From NCBI RefSeq assembly GCF_024347375.1, contig NZ_AP025471.1:1054001-1118000 (forward strand): 64,000 nt of DNA, read 5' to 3'. The position numbers were made by a program, and so were the translations under genes. Origin of the DNA: Vibrio coralliirubri (GTDB taxonomy: Bacteria > Pseudomonadota > Gammaproteobacteria > Enterobacterales > Vibrionaceae). The notes below the pieces were generated by a model. It did no database searches and was not told where the DNA came from. It saw only the letters and a list, made by a program, of their open reading frames with translations. Below, one piece after another: positions 1 through 8,284 of this stretch. How positions within the stretch are numbered: position 1 is the first letter of the stretch; every line of letters begins with the position of its first letter.

Positions 1-683
1 GGGTGACCACGCTCCCAGAAGGCAGCCCCTTCTCTTGGGGGAATAAGCGCAATAGCTCCCTTAATCTTAATAGCAGCGTGACACGCTCTCGTGTCGTAAG
101 CGCCATCACCAGACACCTCAAGGATACTTCGGCGTGTTTGTTTCAGTAAGTTCGGGAGTACTTCTCCATCTGTAACCGTCGATAAACTTAGCTCGGCGGC
201 AATGATCTCATGAGTGTTGGTATCGACTGCAATATGCAGCTTTCGCCAGACTCTACGCTTGCCATCCGTCCCATGTTTTTTGACTTTCCATTCACCTTCG
301 CCATAAACCTTAAGGCCAGTAGCATCAATGGCTAGGTGCTGTATCGCTCCTCTCGTTTTAGTCTTAAATGAAACCTCAACTTGCTTGGCTCTACGACTGA
401 TGCAGGTGTAATGCGGACAACTTAACGGTACATGGGCTAACCTAAATATCGAGTCGATAAATCCTTGCAGCGCTCTCAATGGCATAGAAAAAACTCGTTT
501 GACCATGAGTGCTGTCGTGATAGCTAAATCACTGAACCGACGCGGCCTACCGCGCTTATTCTGTTTGCTTTGCGCCCATCCGCTTATTGCTTCTTCATCA
601 ATCCAAAAAGTCAGAGAACCACGGTTAATGAGTGATCGGTTGTATTGCTTCCAGTTGGTTGTTTTATAACGAGGCTTAGGCAT
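1..683 (-). CDS. IS903-group transposase, copy A (C-terminus outside the window)
   Basis: N-terminal 227 codons of the 306-residue DDE transposase, starting at the ATG at 683-681. It matches the complete copies wherever they overlap. The first two catalytic aspartates (D120 and D193 in the full protein) are inside the visible part; the glutamate lies beyond the window edge. It catalyses cut-and-paste transposition of its own element. Confidence 0.93.
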   Translation of the reverse strand, partial: MPKPRYKTTNWKQYNRSLINRGSLTFWIDEEAISGWAQSKQNKRGRPRRFSDLAITTALMVKRVFSMPLRALQGFIDSIFRLAHVPLSCPHYTCISRRAKQVEVSFKTKTRGAIQHLAIDATGLKVYGEGEWKVKKHGTDGKRRVWRKLHIAVDTNTHEIIAAELSLSTVTDGEVLPNLLKQTRRSILEVSGDGAYDTRACHAAIKIKGAIALIPPREGAAFWERGH

Positions 684-762
684 AGGACTACGAGATAGAG
701 TGGAGGTAGCTGATCAGATCGTAGGTTCTTGATTTAGTTCCATTGAATTACGCAACAAAGCC
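1..762 (-). mobile_element. IS5-family (IS903-group) insertion sequence, copy A, cut by window edge
   Basis: This is the right part of the 1054-bp element found repeatedly in the window. It reads on the minus strand and ends at 762 with the terminal repeat AATTACGCAACAAAGCC. The other end lies outside the window, so a target duplication cannot be tested. The base after the element falls inside a coding region (763-1540) that it truncates. Confidence 0.95.
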
Positions 763-1540
763 GTTCGACTTGGCCCGTTGGTTGGGTAACGCCAATTTCA
801 GGCGCAGTGCCTTTGTTTGGTTCAACAGTAACCGTTCGAGTAACACTTTGCGTGATATTCCCTTTCGAGTCGTATGCTTTCACGTAAACGGAGTGCGTAC
901 CTACCCCTAAGTCGGCAAGATTAAATTCGTATGGTGACGCTTTATCATCCGAGATCTGGCGATCATTGGCGAAGAATTTAACGCCCTCTAGGTCGCCATC
1001 AACATCGGAAGCCTGCGCTGTTAGCGTTAAAGACTGGCCCTCTACGATAGAGATATTTGAACTAGGGCGAGAGAGAGTAACGCTAGGCGCATAGTTGGGT
1101 TCAACCACATGGTCATCACCCGCAAAACGAAACGTAGCCTCGATCAACGCACTGTCCAAGGTTCCGCCATAGCCAAATGTCATCGAGATTGACTCACCTG
1201 GCTTAAGCACACGAGATGTGCCGTTGTATGACGCAAATACCAACGTGTTGGTGAACATGTCGTCATTCGCCTTCGAGGATTTCAGAGTCACACTAACGCC
1301 GCTGACTCCCCATGGTGCGCTATACATAGGTGACGGGGTGTCAAAACGAAACTCGTTCTGGTGTAATTCAATCGCACTACTTCCGTTGTTTTTGAGAGTA
1401 ATCTGATAATTATTCCAATTTGGTGAAGGTGACGCAGGTTGAACCAACTCCCCCCCCATTCCGCCATTTAAATTCACACTAGCGACAACATCTGTGGTTA
1501 GAATGGACATAGGCAGTGTAAATAGAACTCGCTTTTTCAA
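763..1540 (-). pseudogene. N-terminal half of a secreted carbohydrate-active protein, cut by IS copy A
   Basis: The frame opens at a TTG codon (1540-1538) with a clear AGGAG 7 bases upstream. Residues 1-21 look like a Sec signal peptide. Residues 22-140 resemble a carbohydrate-binding module with aromatic residues and a WG pair. Residues 150-245 form a bacterial Ig-like domain (start APSVTL, internal VDGDLEGVKFF) of the kind that links modules in chitinases and related secreted glycosidases. The frame runs into IS copy A and ends on a stop inside it, so any catalytic domain is missing. A GH18 or GH19 chitinase is the likeliest parent, which is inference from architecture. The product would be non-enzymatic as it stands. 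Confidence 0.65.
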
Positions 1541-1738
1541 CTTTTTACTCCTGTTTAGGCTTATTTTTCTACCAATAAGACATCTGGACTATTTATTTTT
1601 ATTGGTTGTTAATATATAAAGATCGACACAGCATTTTTGCATAATTCTACCTAATGTATTTATCACTATAATGAATACATCCGATGGAACTTAAGAAATA
1701 TAAACACTATATTTATCTAGATTATTTGTTGTTTAAAT

Positions 1739-2047
1739 CTAGCAACAAAAAACTTGATTTATAAGAGAATGATCCCTCATTAATAACGCACTCTCAACTG
1801 ACAACTTATTACGCCATTCATTTTGATATTGCCCTCGAACTTCCTTATAACAAGCTGGGCAACAATGTCTTTTAGCAATAAAGTGAGCTTTTGGAGTTTG
1901 CCAGAATATTTTACTATGTTTTCTACAAAACATTTTTACTGGAGTTCTGCTATTAATATATTGTACATATTGATAGTCGTATTTATCGCCCCATTTCTTA
2001 ACTGCTTTTTCTATAAATGTAATAGTCGTATCTTTTTTAATTGCCAC
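1739..2047 (-). CDS. Small zinc-ribbon protein of the endonuclease-associated repeat type
   Basis: A 102-residue protein. Its pattern FIEKA...WGDKYDYQYVQYIN, then FCRKHSKIFWQTP and CCPACYKE, matches the short Cys/His repeat found in phage and homing-endonuclease-like proteins (the DUF723 type). The paired cysteines and histidine (C-x2-H and C-x2-C) suggest one zinc site. Family members often carry several repeats or a nuclease domain, and this one has a single repeat and a Ser/Leu-rich tail, so it may be a remnant. It lies alone in AT-rich DNA between the truncated secreted protein and the ketosynthase pseudogene. Function unknown; DNA binding is a reasonable guess. Confidence 0.5.
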   Translation of the reverse strand: MAIKKDTTITFIEKAVKKWGDKYDYQYVQYINSRTPVKMFCRKHSKIFWQTPKAHFIAKRHCCPACYKEVRGQYQNEWRNKLSVESALLMRDHSLINQVFCC

Positions 2048-2177
2048 TTCTTAAATCCATAAAAATAAATTAATATTGATAGTTTAGTAAATTATCAAAC
2101 CAACTAATAGAGCATTATTTATTAATAAATTTTATGAAGTGCCATACTCTCTAATCTAGCATCCTACTCATAACCGT

Positions 2178-2961
2178 CTAGTTAGTCATATGTTTAATGT
2201 CGGTCGACACTCCGGACCCACTTAATATAACTAGGATCTCTCTTTCTTTAGCAATTGCCGTCGATAGCTGTTCCAAAATAAAAAGCGGCACCCTCACCTA
2301 AAATTAGTCCATTTCTATTCTCATCAAAAGGACAGCAACCATAAGTATTCAGATCCGTATCAACATTCATCACTCGCATCGTTGGCCAGGCTGCTAAACT
2401 AGGTTCACAGACTGGTGATTCAACACCCCCAGCGATCGCTATATCCACTTATTCTAATAAGAGTGCTTTTCTTGCTTCATGCAGCGCCATCGAAGAGGAA
2501 GAGCATGCAATTGAATAATTAACAGAGGATCTTTAGCGCCAACCTTCAAGCATATTTCTGCGAGTGGTGTATTACACATACTTTTTACGACGGTCAAGGG
2601 AGACAGAGAGCGCCCTTGACTGGAACGTTGGTAGCCTTCACTTTGTGAATCCGGACCACCACAGGAATAACCTGTGTAAACACCTAACATATCAGCAGCT
2701 ACATCTATCTCTCCACCGATGTAGCCTAACGCGTCTTCGAGTGCAATAAGGGACATTTTTGACGTACGCTCTTTACTACGATAATTTATGGATGTATCCA
2801 AGCTCTGTTCACATTTAGCTACGACGTATCCACCATACTCCGTGTCACGGTTATAACTGGAATCGCCATTACGTATCCCAGATACATAGTTTATTGGCCC
2901 CCAAACCATATGGGCTAACAACACCCATACCAACAATGGCCACCTGATCTGAAACATACAT
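2178..2961 (-). pseudogene. Beta-ketoacyl-ACP synthase, decayed
   Basis: The start at 2961 gives MYVSDQVAIVGMGVVSPYGL, a classic ketosynthase N-terminus. The frame then shifts near 2885 (continuing GIRNGDSSYNRDTEYGGY) and again near 2535. It next reads VNYSIACSSSSMALHEA with the active-site cysteine, meets an in-frame TAA near 2451, continues DIAIAGGVESPV and PFDENRNGLILGEGAA, shifts at the T-rich stretch near 2285, and ends at HMTN with a stop at 2178. Three frameshifts, a nonsense codon and loss of the C-terminal third mean it cannot be functional. It begins 1 base after the carrier-protein stop, so the two were an operon for fatty-acid-like or polyketide synthesis. Confidence 0.8.
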
Positions 2962-2962
2962 C

Positions 2963-3184
2963 CTAGTCTTTTACTCCGGGAATTTTCTCAAGCAAAGAAC
3001 CGACACTCGTGGCGTTTCGCAAAACTTCGTCATCTAATGTAATATCGAGTTCACCTTCAATCAAAAACGCAAATTCTGCTTTCGTCAATGAGTCTAGCTC
3101 TAGGTTTTCCATACTGGTATTAAGATCATCAAGTGTCAGCCCAAATTGTTCTTCAATTTTATTGACTAAAGTTGTATATTTTTC
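2963..3184 (-). pseudogene. Acyl carrier protein, 5' end removed by IS copy B
   Basis: The open frame reads KIEEQFGLTLDDL, then the phosphopantetheine attachment motif LELDSLTKAEF (serine of DSL), and ends at LLEKIPGVKD with TAG at 2965-2963. Only the first few codons and the start are missing, because IS copy B abuts position 3184. It was translationally coupled to the ketosynthase downstream. There is no start codon or ribosome site of its own, so expression is unlikely. Confidence 0.75.
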
Positions 3185-4238
3185 GGCTTTGTTGCGTAAT
3201 TAAATTTAGAGATAGAGCCAACCCGTTTCGCTTGTTTCTTAGTCAATACGACAAGTTTCAGGCATACCTAACCCAGTAAGCTTGTTCAACGCTTTTATCA
3301 TCGCGTAAGTTTCACCCACCTGGGCATTGTAATTTCTTAAGCTCAGTTTCCCTCCTAGCAACTGTTTAACTCGATACATCGCTGTTTCTGAGAGTGAACG
3401 TTTGTGGTATCCATACCGCTCTTTCCAATACTTATTTGAGTCGTATAATTTCTGGCAACCCACGGCGAAATTTCGAGGGTGACCACGCTCCCAGAAGGCA
3501 GCCCCTTCTCTTGGGGGAATAAGCGCAATAGCTCCCTTAATCTTAATAGCAGCGTGACACGCTCTCGTGTCGTAAGCGCCATCACCAGACACCTCAAGGA
3601 TACTTCGGCGTGTTTGTTTCAGTAAGTTCGGGAGTACTTCTCCATCTGTAACCGTCGATAAACTTAGCTCGGCGGCAATGATCTCATGAGTGTTGGTATC
3701 GACTGCAATATGCAGCTTTCGCCAGACTCTACGCTTGCCATCCGTCCCATGTTTTTTGACTTTCCATTCACCTTCGCCATAAACCTTAAGGCCAGTAGCA
3801 TCAATGGCTAGGTGCTGTATCGCTCCTCTCGTTTTAGTCTTAAATGAAACCTCAACTTGCTTGGCTCTACGACTGATGCAGGTGTAATGCGGACAACTTA
3901 ACGGTACATGGGCTAACCTAAATATCGAGTCGATAAATCCTTGCAGCGCTCTCAATGGCATAGAAAAAACTCGTTTGACCATGAGTGCTGTCGTGATAGC
4001 TAAATCACTGAACCGACGCGGCCTACCGCGCTTATTCTGTTTGCTTTGCGCCCATCCGCTTATTGCTTCTTCATCAATCCAAAAAGTCAGAGAACCACGG
4101 TTAATGAGTGATCGGTTGTATTGCTTCCAGTTGGTTGTTTTATAACGAGGCTTAGGCATAGGACTACGAGATAGAGTGGAGGTAGCTGATCAGATCGTAG
4201 GTTCTTGATTTAGTTCCATTGAATTACGCAACAAAGCC
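3185..4238 (-). mobile_element. IS903-group insertion sequence, copy B, complete, no target duplication
   Basis: A complete 1054-bp element with perfect terminal repeats. The 9 bases to its left (ATATTTTTC) and right (TACCCAAAG) differ, unlike copies C, E, G and H. Its flanks were therefore probably exchanged by recombination or deletion after insertion. It truncates the carrier-protein gene on its left. Confidence 0.95.
3239..4159 (-). CDS. IS903-group transposase, copy B
   Basis: A 306-residue DDE transposase. Likely catalytic residues are D120 (IDATGLK), D193 (SGDGAYD) and E258 (SETAM), the spacing seen in IS903. The C-terminal NYNAQVGE...MIKALNKLTGLGMP segment is typical of the group. 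Identical in protein sequence to copies C, E and G. A shadow frame of 80 codons inside it is not a gene. Confidence 0.97.
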   Translation of the reverse strand: MPKPRYKTTNWKQYNRSLINRGSLTFWIDEEAISGWAQSKQNKRGRPRRFSDLAITTALMVKRVFSMPLRALQGFIDSIFRLAHVPLSCPHYTCISRRAKQVEVSFKTKTRGAIQHLAIDATGLKVYGEGEWKVKKHGTDGKRRVWRKLHIAVDTNTHEIIAAELSLSTVTDGEVLPNLLKQTRRSILEVSGDGAYDTRACHAAIKIKGAIALIPPREGAAFWERGHPRNFAVGCQKLYDSNKYWKERYGYHKRSLSETAMYRVKQLLGGKLSLRNYNAQVGETYAMIKALNKLTGLGMPETCRID

Positions 4239-4387
4239 TACCCAAAGCGCTGACAATATGAAATTATGTTAATACAATGAAATTAAGAGCTATTAAGCTC
4301 CTATCATTATACTCAGAATCGTTACATTCAAATAAGTTAAGATTTCAAAACGTCTTGGCTTTTAATCAAATTCATAAGGTGACCAAT

Positions 4388-4582
4388 ATGAAAAAATTTA
4401 ACACTTTAAGCTTAGTTGCATTATTCATTTCTGTGTCGGCTGGGGCTAAGCAACTCCCAGAAAATGACATCAACTCTGATACTTTACTTTCACCGCTACT
4501 ATTAAATAGTAGTGGTGTACATAATTATGACGATGATTTTACTTATTACCAATGTTACTTAAACCCTGTAAGTTGCTTCTGA
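4388..4582 (+). CDS. Small secreted peptide with two C-terminal cysteines
   Basis: The start at 4388 is chosen because AAGGTG lies 6 bases upstream and the product then begins with a clean signal peptide (MKKFNTLSLVALFISVSAGA). Longer upstream starts have no ribosome site. The predicted mature part is about 44 residues, acidic, and ends YYQCYLNPVSCF. The two cysteines could form a small disulfide loop outside the cytoplasm. A strong terminator follows, so it is a single-gene unit. I do not recognise the family. It lies convergent to the ADP-ribosyltransferase gene, and a link between them is only a guess. Confidence 0.6.
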   Translation: MKKFNTLSLVALFISVSAGAKQLPENDINSDTLLSPLLLNSSGVHNYDDDFTYYQCYLNPVSCF

Positions 4583-4665
4583 TAAATACAAAGGAACCCT
4601 AAAGCTCAATATGCAACCAACAAGAACAAGGAGCTCAAAAACTTGGCAGGAACGCTATTTTTAGT

Positions 4666-4694
4666 AAGCCAGTAACGTAAGTTACTGGCTTTTT
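4666..4694 (+). terminator. Rho-independent terminator after the small secreted peptide
   Basis: An 11-bp perfect stem AAGCCAGTAAC / GTTACTGGCTT with a 4-base loop, followed by TTTTAT. It lies 84 bases after the peptide stop codon. Confidence 0.85.
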
Positions 4695-4785
4695 ATGTGC
4701 ATCTTATTTAGCATCCATTACATCAAAGCCTATAACAATCTCTATAAATTTATCTTTTTGCCTACCACACAGACAGATACCTGAC

Positions 4786-7314
4786 TTAATGATACATAGG
4801 CAGTGAAGCTTCAGTCTCATGCCAAAATAAATCGGCTCTGTTTATGTATCGTTCGCTAAAAGACATCTCCGGACTGAGTGGGTACTTCAACGTGGCTTTT
4901 ATCTTCTCGAAAGCCCTTTCTGCCACTTCTAATGAAGCCTGTGAATGAGGATTAATCATCAGTTCCGCCGTTCTAAGTTCTTCGCTCTCTATTAATGTTG
5001 AGTACGACGTTTCAGCACCTGAGAAAGGTCCTAGTGCGAACATAATGTCTTCTGGCGGAATATTTAAGGTCGCAATCTCACTAAGAGACTCACCTCTCAA
5101 CAACGTATCCACCGACTTTCCACCATGATTCAACTCTATCGCATACACATAGCCACGTTGATTATGTAATGCGTAGTTGACCGCAATACGTTGATCGGTT
5201 GTGGTTGAAATCACGCCGCGGATCCCACGAGTATGGTGAGCATGCCTAATATACTCAATTGGCTCTACTTTACGATTGAAACCAGAGTGAAATAGCTCAT
5301 CCGGTAGACGGTTATCGCCTCGAAAGACTAATGAGCCTCTCACCTCGGGATCGTAATTGCGATAAAATGGAAGGGAGCGAATTTCCTGCTGTGCTCTAGC
5401 ACTCACTTCATGAAGCTTATCGACGTCGGTTAGGTAAGCATAGGGGTCGACCTTCTGCTCTAGCTCGAAAAAATCTCTCAATGCTTCCTCTTCTCTTCCT
5501 CCCCCCATATCAGCATAGCCAGACCCACCCATGCCAGGGCGTTCTGGTAAATCTTCCGGTAATAACAGTTCAGGTAACGTACTTCTTTCGCTTTCAGAAG
5601 TCACATCATTGTTGACGACATCACCTCCCCCTCTTAGCCCAGCATTTTCTAGCCATTGTACTTCTCCAGTATCAGGGTTAACGGTTCTGACGATACGCGT
5701 GTCCGTCATTAATCGCCCACTAGAAGCATCGACTTCGCGATAATAAGCAAACCCATCTGAACGAAGTAAAGTACTTCGACCACTATTGGTTAGCTTGACA
5801 CCTAAAAGCTCTTCGCTTGTTTGAGGGTGCACGATTAAACGAGGCATCGAGGTGAATCCTTCCATCTCTTCGATGGGAAAACCAGAGTTGGCCACAATAA
5901 CATTAGGGAGAGACTCTGTCGCAATTTCAGTCGCTTCTGCTAATGCACGACCATATTGAGCAAGGGCGGGCAAAAGCGTCGTCGCTCCAATTATCGCGGC
6001 GTTGATTGAGCTCATCTTTGTGCCTTCTAAACGTTCTTGCAATGTGTCACCGTGTAACGCTTTGTCAAGACTCAACCCAAACAGGTTTGCGCTCAAACCA
6101 ATGTTCAATGGAATACCCATCTCAGGAGCAATAACATCAACCACCGGCAATAGGGTCATGACGCTATAAGCCACAGAAAGTAGGTAATCGCGTTGTGCCT
6201 CAAGATCGGATTTGATCATGGTATCTCCGTCACTGACTAAACGCGCTTTCATCTGTTCCGTCATTCGAGCAAACACATTCCCGTCGATACGATGACGCTT
6301 CATCATCATATAGCCCTCCGACCAATTATCAGTGGCAAATGCTTTTAAGGCCTTATCCACACCGGAATACGTTGCGCCATCTTGCCTTAAATAAAGGCTG
6401 AAATGTGACTGTAAATGTTTTCGGTTTGAGGGACTTCTTAAACTCTTGAATAAGTGTTTTTTGAGCTGACGTTCACTGCGGTATGCCCAAAATGGTTGTT
6501 GAGCGCCTGGAGTATAGAGCAAGCCCCCTTGGCCGTCTTTAGAATCAATCAATAAGATATCAGTCGAGTCATAACCGTAGACATCAAAACGATACACACT
6601 GACCTCTCTTCTTTGAGAAGAAGAGAGTATGGCGATGGCGAGTTGATACTGAGCTTGGTTGAGCAAACCATGATGGTACTGCTGATAGGCTGAAAAGGCG
6701 TAACTGTCTCTCACTAGTTGGGTGTAGCGTGTTGTATTCTCCGACCAAAACGTTGTTAACGCCTCACTATAAACGCCTTGAATATCTAACTCGTCGTAAG
6801 CGATATTCCACAGGGTCGACGAAAGTAAGCGGACTTCATTTTTTTCATCGAACGCTTCACCAGTCGCGCCTTGTGTATAGATCCCAGTATCAACATTGAT
6901 GGTGCCAGGATACGAGTCTCGATAACGACTGAATGCATTGAGCATAACCGCTTGAGTGAGTGTATAAGATTCGCTTGGGTGCTCGTAATGAGCCCAACCA
7001 TTATAAGTTCGATGACTGCTCTGTGCCCCGTCAAAGTGGTGATAAAAAACCGCATCAGGATCAATATCATGGTACCCGTGTTGAGTTAATACTTCTTTTA
7101 TCTTATCTGACGCCACTCGTATAGGGTCTGGCAAGGAAAGGATCATGTGCGCGTAATCTTTCGCAAAATCAAGTCGCCACGCTTTATCAAAGGGAGGGAG
7201 GGACTCAAACGGTGAAGAGGTGTTAACACTGACGTTATCCTTAGCAAGAGCGGGATTGTTTGACGTCATGAAAGCTATGCTCATAGCAAGGACAAGCATT
7301 ATTTTTTTATACAT
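4786..7314 (-). CDS. Secreted toxin with dermonecrotic-toxin-like region and C-terminal ADP-ribosyltransferase domain
   Basis: An 842-residue protein with a Sec signal peptide (residues 1-24, ending ALA). Residues 30-560 resemble the DUF6543 region of dermonecrotic-type toxins (LLYTPG, YGYDSTDILLIDS), including two hydrophobic stretches near 380-460 that could insert into membranes. Residues 655-770 look like the cholera/heat-labile toxin A fold: FRGDNRLPDELF with the NAD-binding arginine R665, GVISTTT (residues 701-707) in place of the STS motif, and SEIATLNIPP with the likely catalytic E746. The first glutamate of the usual ExE pair is not at position -2, so activity needs checking. The role would be NAD-dependent ADP-ribosylation of a host or rival protein. 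AAGG lies 6 bases before the ATG. No immunity gene is obvious next door. Confidence 0.75.
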   Translation of the reverse strand: MYKKIMLVLAMSIAFMTSNNPALAKDNVSVNTSSPFESLPPFDKAWRLDFAKDYAHMILSLPDPIRVASDKIKEVLTQHGYHDIDPDAVFYHHFDGAQSSHRTYNGWAHYEHPSESYTLTQAVMLNAFSRYRDSYPGTINVDTGIYTQGATGEAFDEKNEVRLLSSTLWNIAYDELDIQGVYSEALTTFWSENTTRYTQLVRDSYAFSAYQQYHHGLLNQAQYQLAIAILSSSQRREVSVYRFDVYGYDSTDILLIDSKDGQGGLLYTPGAQQPFWAYRSERQLKKHLFKSLRSPSNRKHLQSHFSLYLRQDGATYSGVDKALKAFATDNWSEGYMMMKRHRIDGNVFARMTEQMKARLVSDGDTMIKSDLEAQRDYLLSVAYSVMTLLPVVDVIAPEMGIPLNIGLSANLFGLSLDKALHGDTLQERLEGTKMSSINAAIIGATTLLPALAQYGRALAEATEIATESLPNVIVANSGFPIEEMEGFTSMPRLIVHPQTSEELLGVKLTNSGRSTLLRSDGFAYYREVDASSGRLMTDTRIVRTVNPDTGEVQWLENAGLRGGGDVVNNDVTSESERSTLPELLLPEDLPERPGMGGSGYADMGGGREEEALRDFFELEQKVDPYAYLTDVDKLHEVSARAQQEIRSLPFYRNYDPEVRGSLVFRGDNRLPDELFHSGFNRKVEPIEYIRHAHHTRGIRGVISTTTDQRIAVNYALHNQRGYVYAIELNHGGKSVDTLLRGESLSEIATLNIPPEDIMFALGPFSGAETSYSTLIESEELRTAELMINPHSQASLEVAERAFEKIKATLKYPLSPEMSFSERYINRADLFWHETEASLPMYH

Positions 7315-7492
7315 AAATTGCCTTTATGGTGAAGATATTTTCTAGAGTGAGAACAGGCGCTGTCGGGTTGTTATCTGACATATCAAAAGCATTACACTCT
7401 ATTTTTACGACATCAAAGTCTTGATGTTTCACGACAGAAAGATGTTTAATGCGGATTCTATTTTGGTCAAATAAGGCACCAGTACGTTCAAC

Positions 7493-8284
7493 CTATAGGA
7501 TAAAAAGACTGAGATAGGTGCTCGTCACCAAGACCAGAAATAGCTTAGAAAGAGCGGTTCGAATAGCAGGACCTTGAATAAATTGATTCAAATGATTCGA
7601 AGTTGCGAAACTACGTCCTCCCCAATCGATACTTTTTAGGTTAAAGCACAAACTAAGGAAAAGAAGATGACTGGCCGTTACGATGCGAGCATGGAAAAAG
7701 TCATCGGCTCCAATCGCAATCAAAAATGAGGCTAAATGGCCAATAATCAATGTCAACTTGGGTAAGACAGCACGATACTCCACCAACAAAAGTTGTATCA
7801 ACCAAACACCATAAATAACACTTAACTGCCAAGGTATCGCCTTGCCAACTAATAATAGTTTTCCCTCACCAAGTAGGCTCGTTTGCTCACCAGAGCACAT
7901 CCAATGCGCGATCGTCGCTGCAAGCACCACCGAAATAAGCATCGAGAGATACGCTTTCTTTTTGAACTGCACCAAGATAAAACCAACGGATTGGAGAACA
8001 AAAAACACCATCAACCCTTTATCAAAGTCCTTTAGGCTGAGCCACTGGCTCACCGCGAGAAAACACAACAAGTTAAACCCCGTCTCTAAGCACAGGATAC
8101 GCTTTATCTCGCCCACATTTTCAACAGGTTGAGTCAACGGCCAAAACAGCAAAGGCAGCACTAATGTGAGCATTAACGCAAACCAAATCGAGCTCTGTAC
8201 AAGCCAATAAAAACCATAGCCATACACACCACACAGAGTTAAGAATAAACCGGAGGATAAGGGAGAATACAAGGCAGATTTCAT
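7493..8284 (-). CDS. Polytopic inner-membrane protein, unknown function
   Basis: 263 residues with about seven or eight hydrophobic segments and few charges. It overlaps the stop of the FAD oxidoreductase by an ATGA junction, so the two are translationally coupled and probably act together. I see no transporter signature or metal motif. One possibility, from the pairing with a phytoene-desaturase-like enzyme, is a membrane step in isoprenoid or lipid modification, but this is inference only. Confidence 0.65.
   Translation of the reverse strand: MKSALYSPLSSGLFLTLCGVYGYGFYWLVQSSIWFALMLTLVLPLLFWPLTQPVENVGEIKRILCLETGFNLLCFLAVSQWLSLKDFDKGLMVFFVLQSVGFILVQFKKKAYLSMLISVVLAATIAHWMCSGEQTSLLGEGKLLLVGKAIPWQLSVIYGVWLIQLLLVEYRAVLPKLTLIIGHLASFLIAIGADDFFHARIVTASHLLFLSLCFNLKSIDWGGRSFATSNHLNQFIQGPAIRTALSKLFLVLVTSTYLSLFIL

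Noticed and set aside
763..3184. Composite transposon made by IS copies A and B
   Set aside because: Genes at both inner edges are truncated by the IS ends and copy B has no duplication, so recombination and deletion explain the arrangement better than transposition of a unit.
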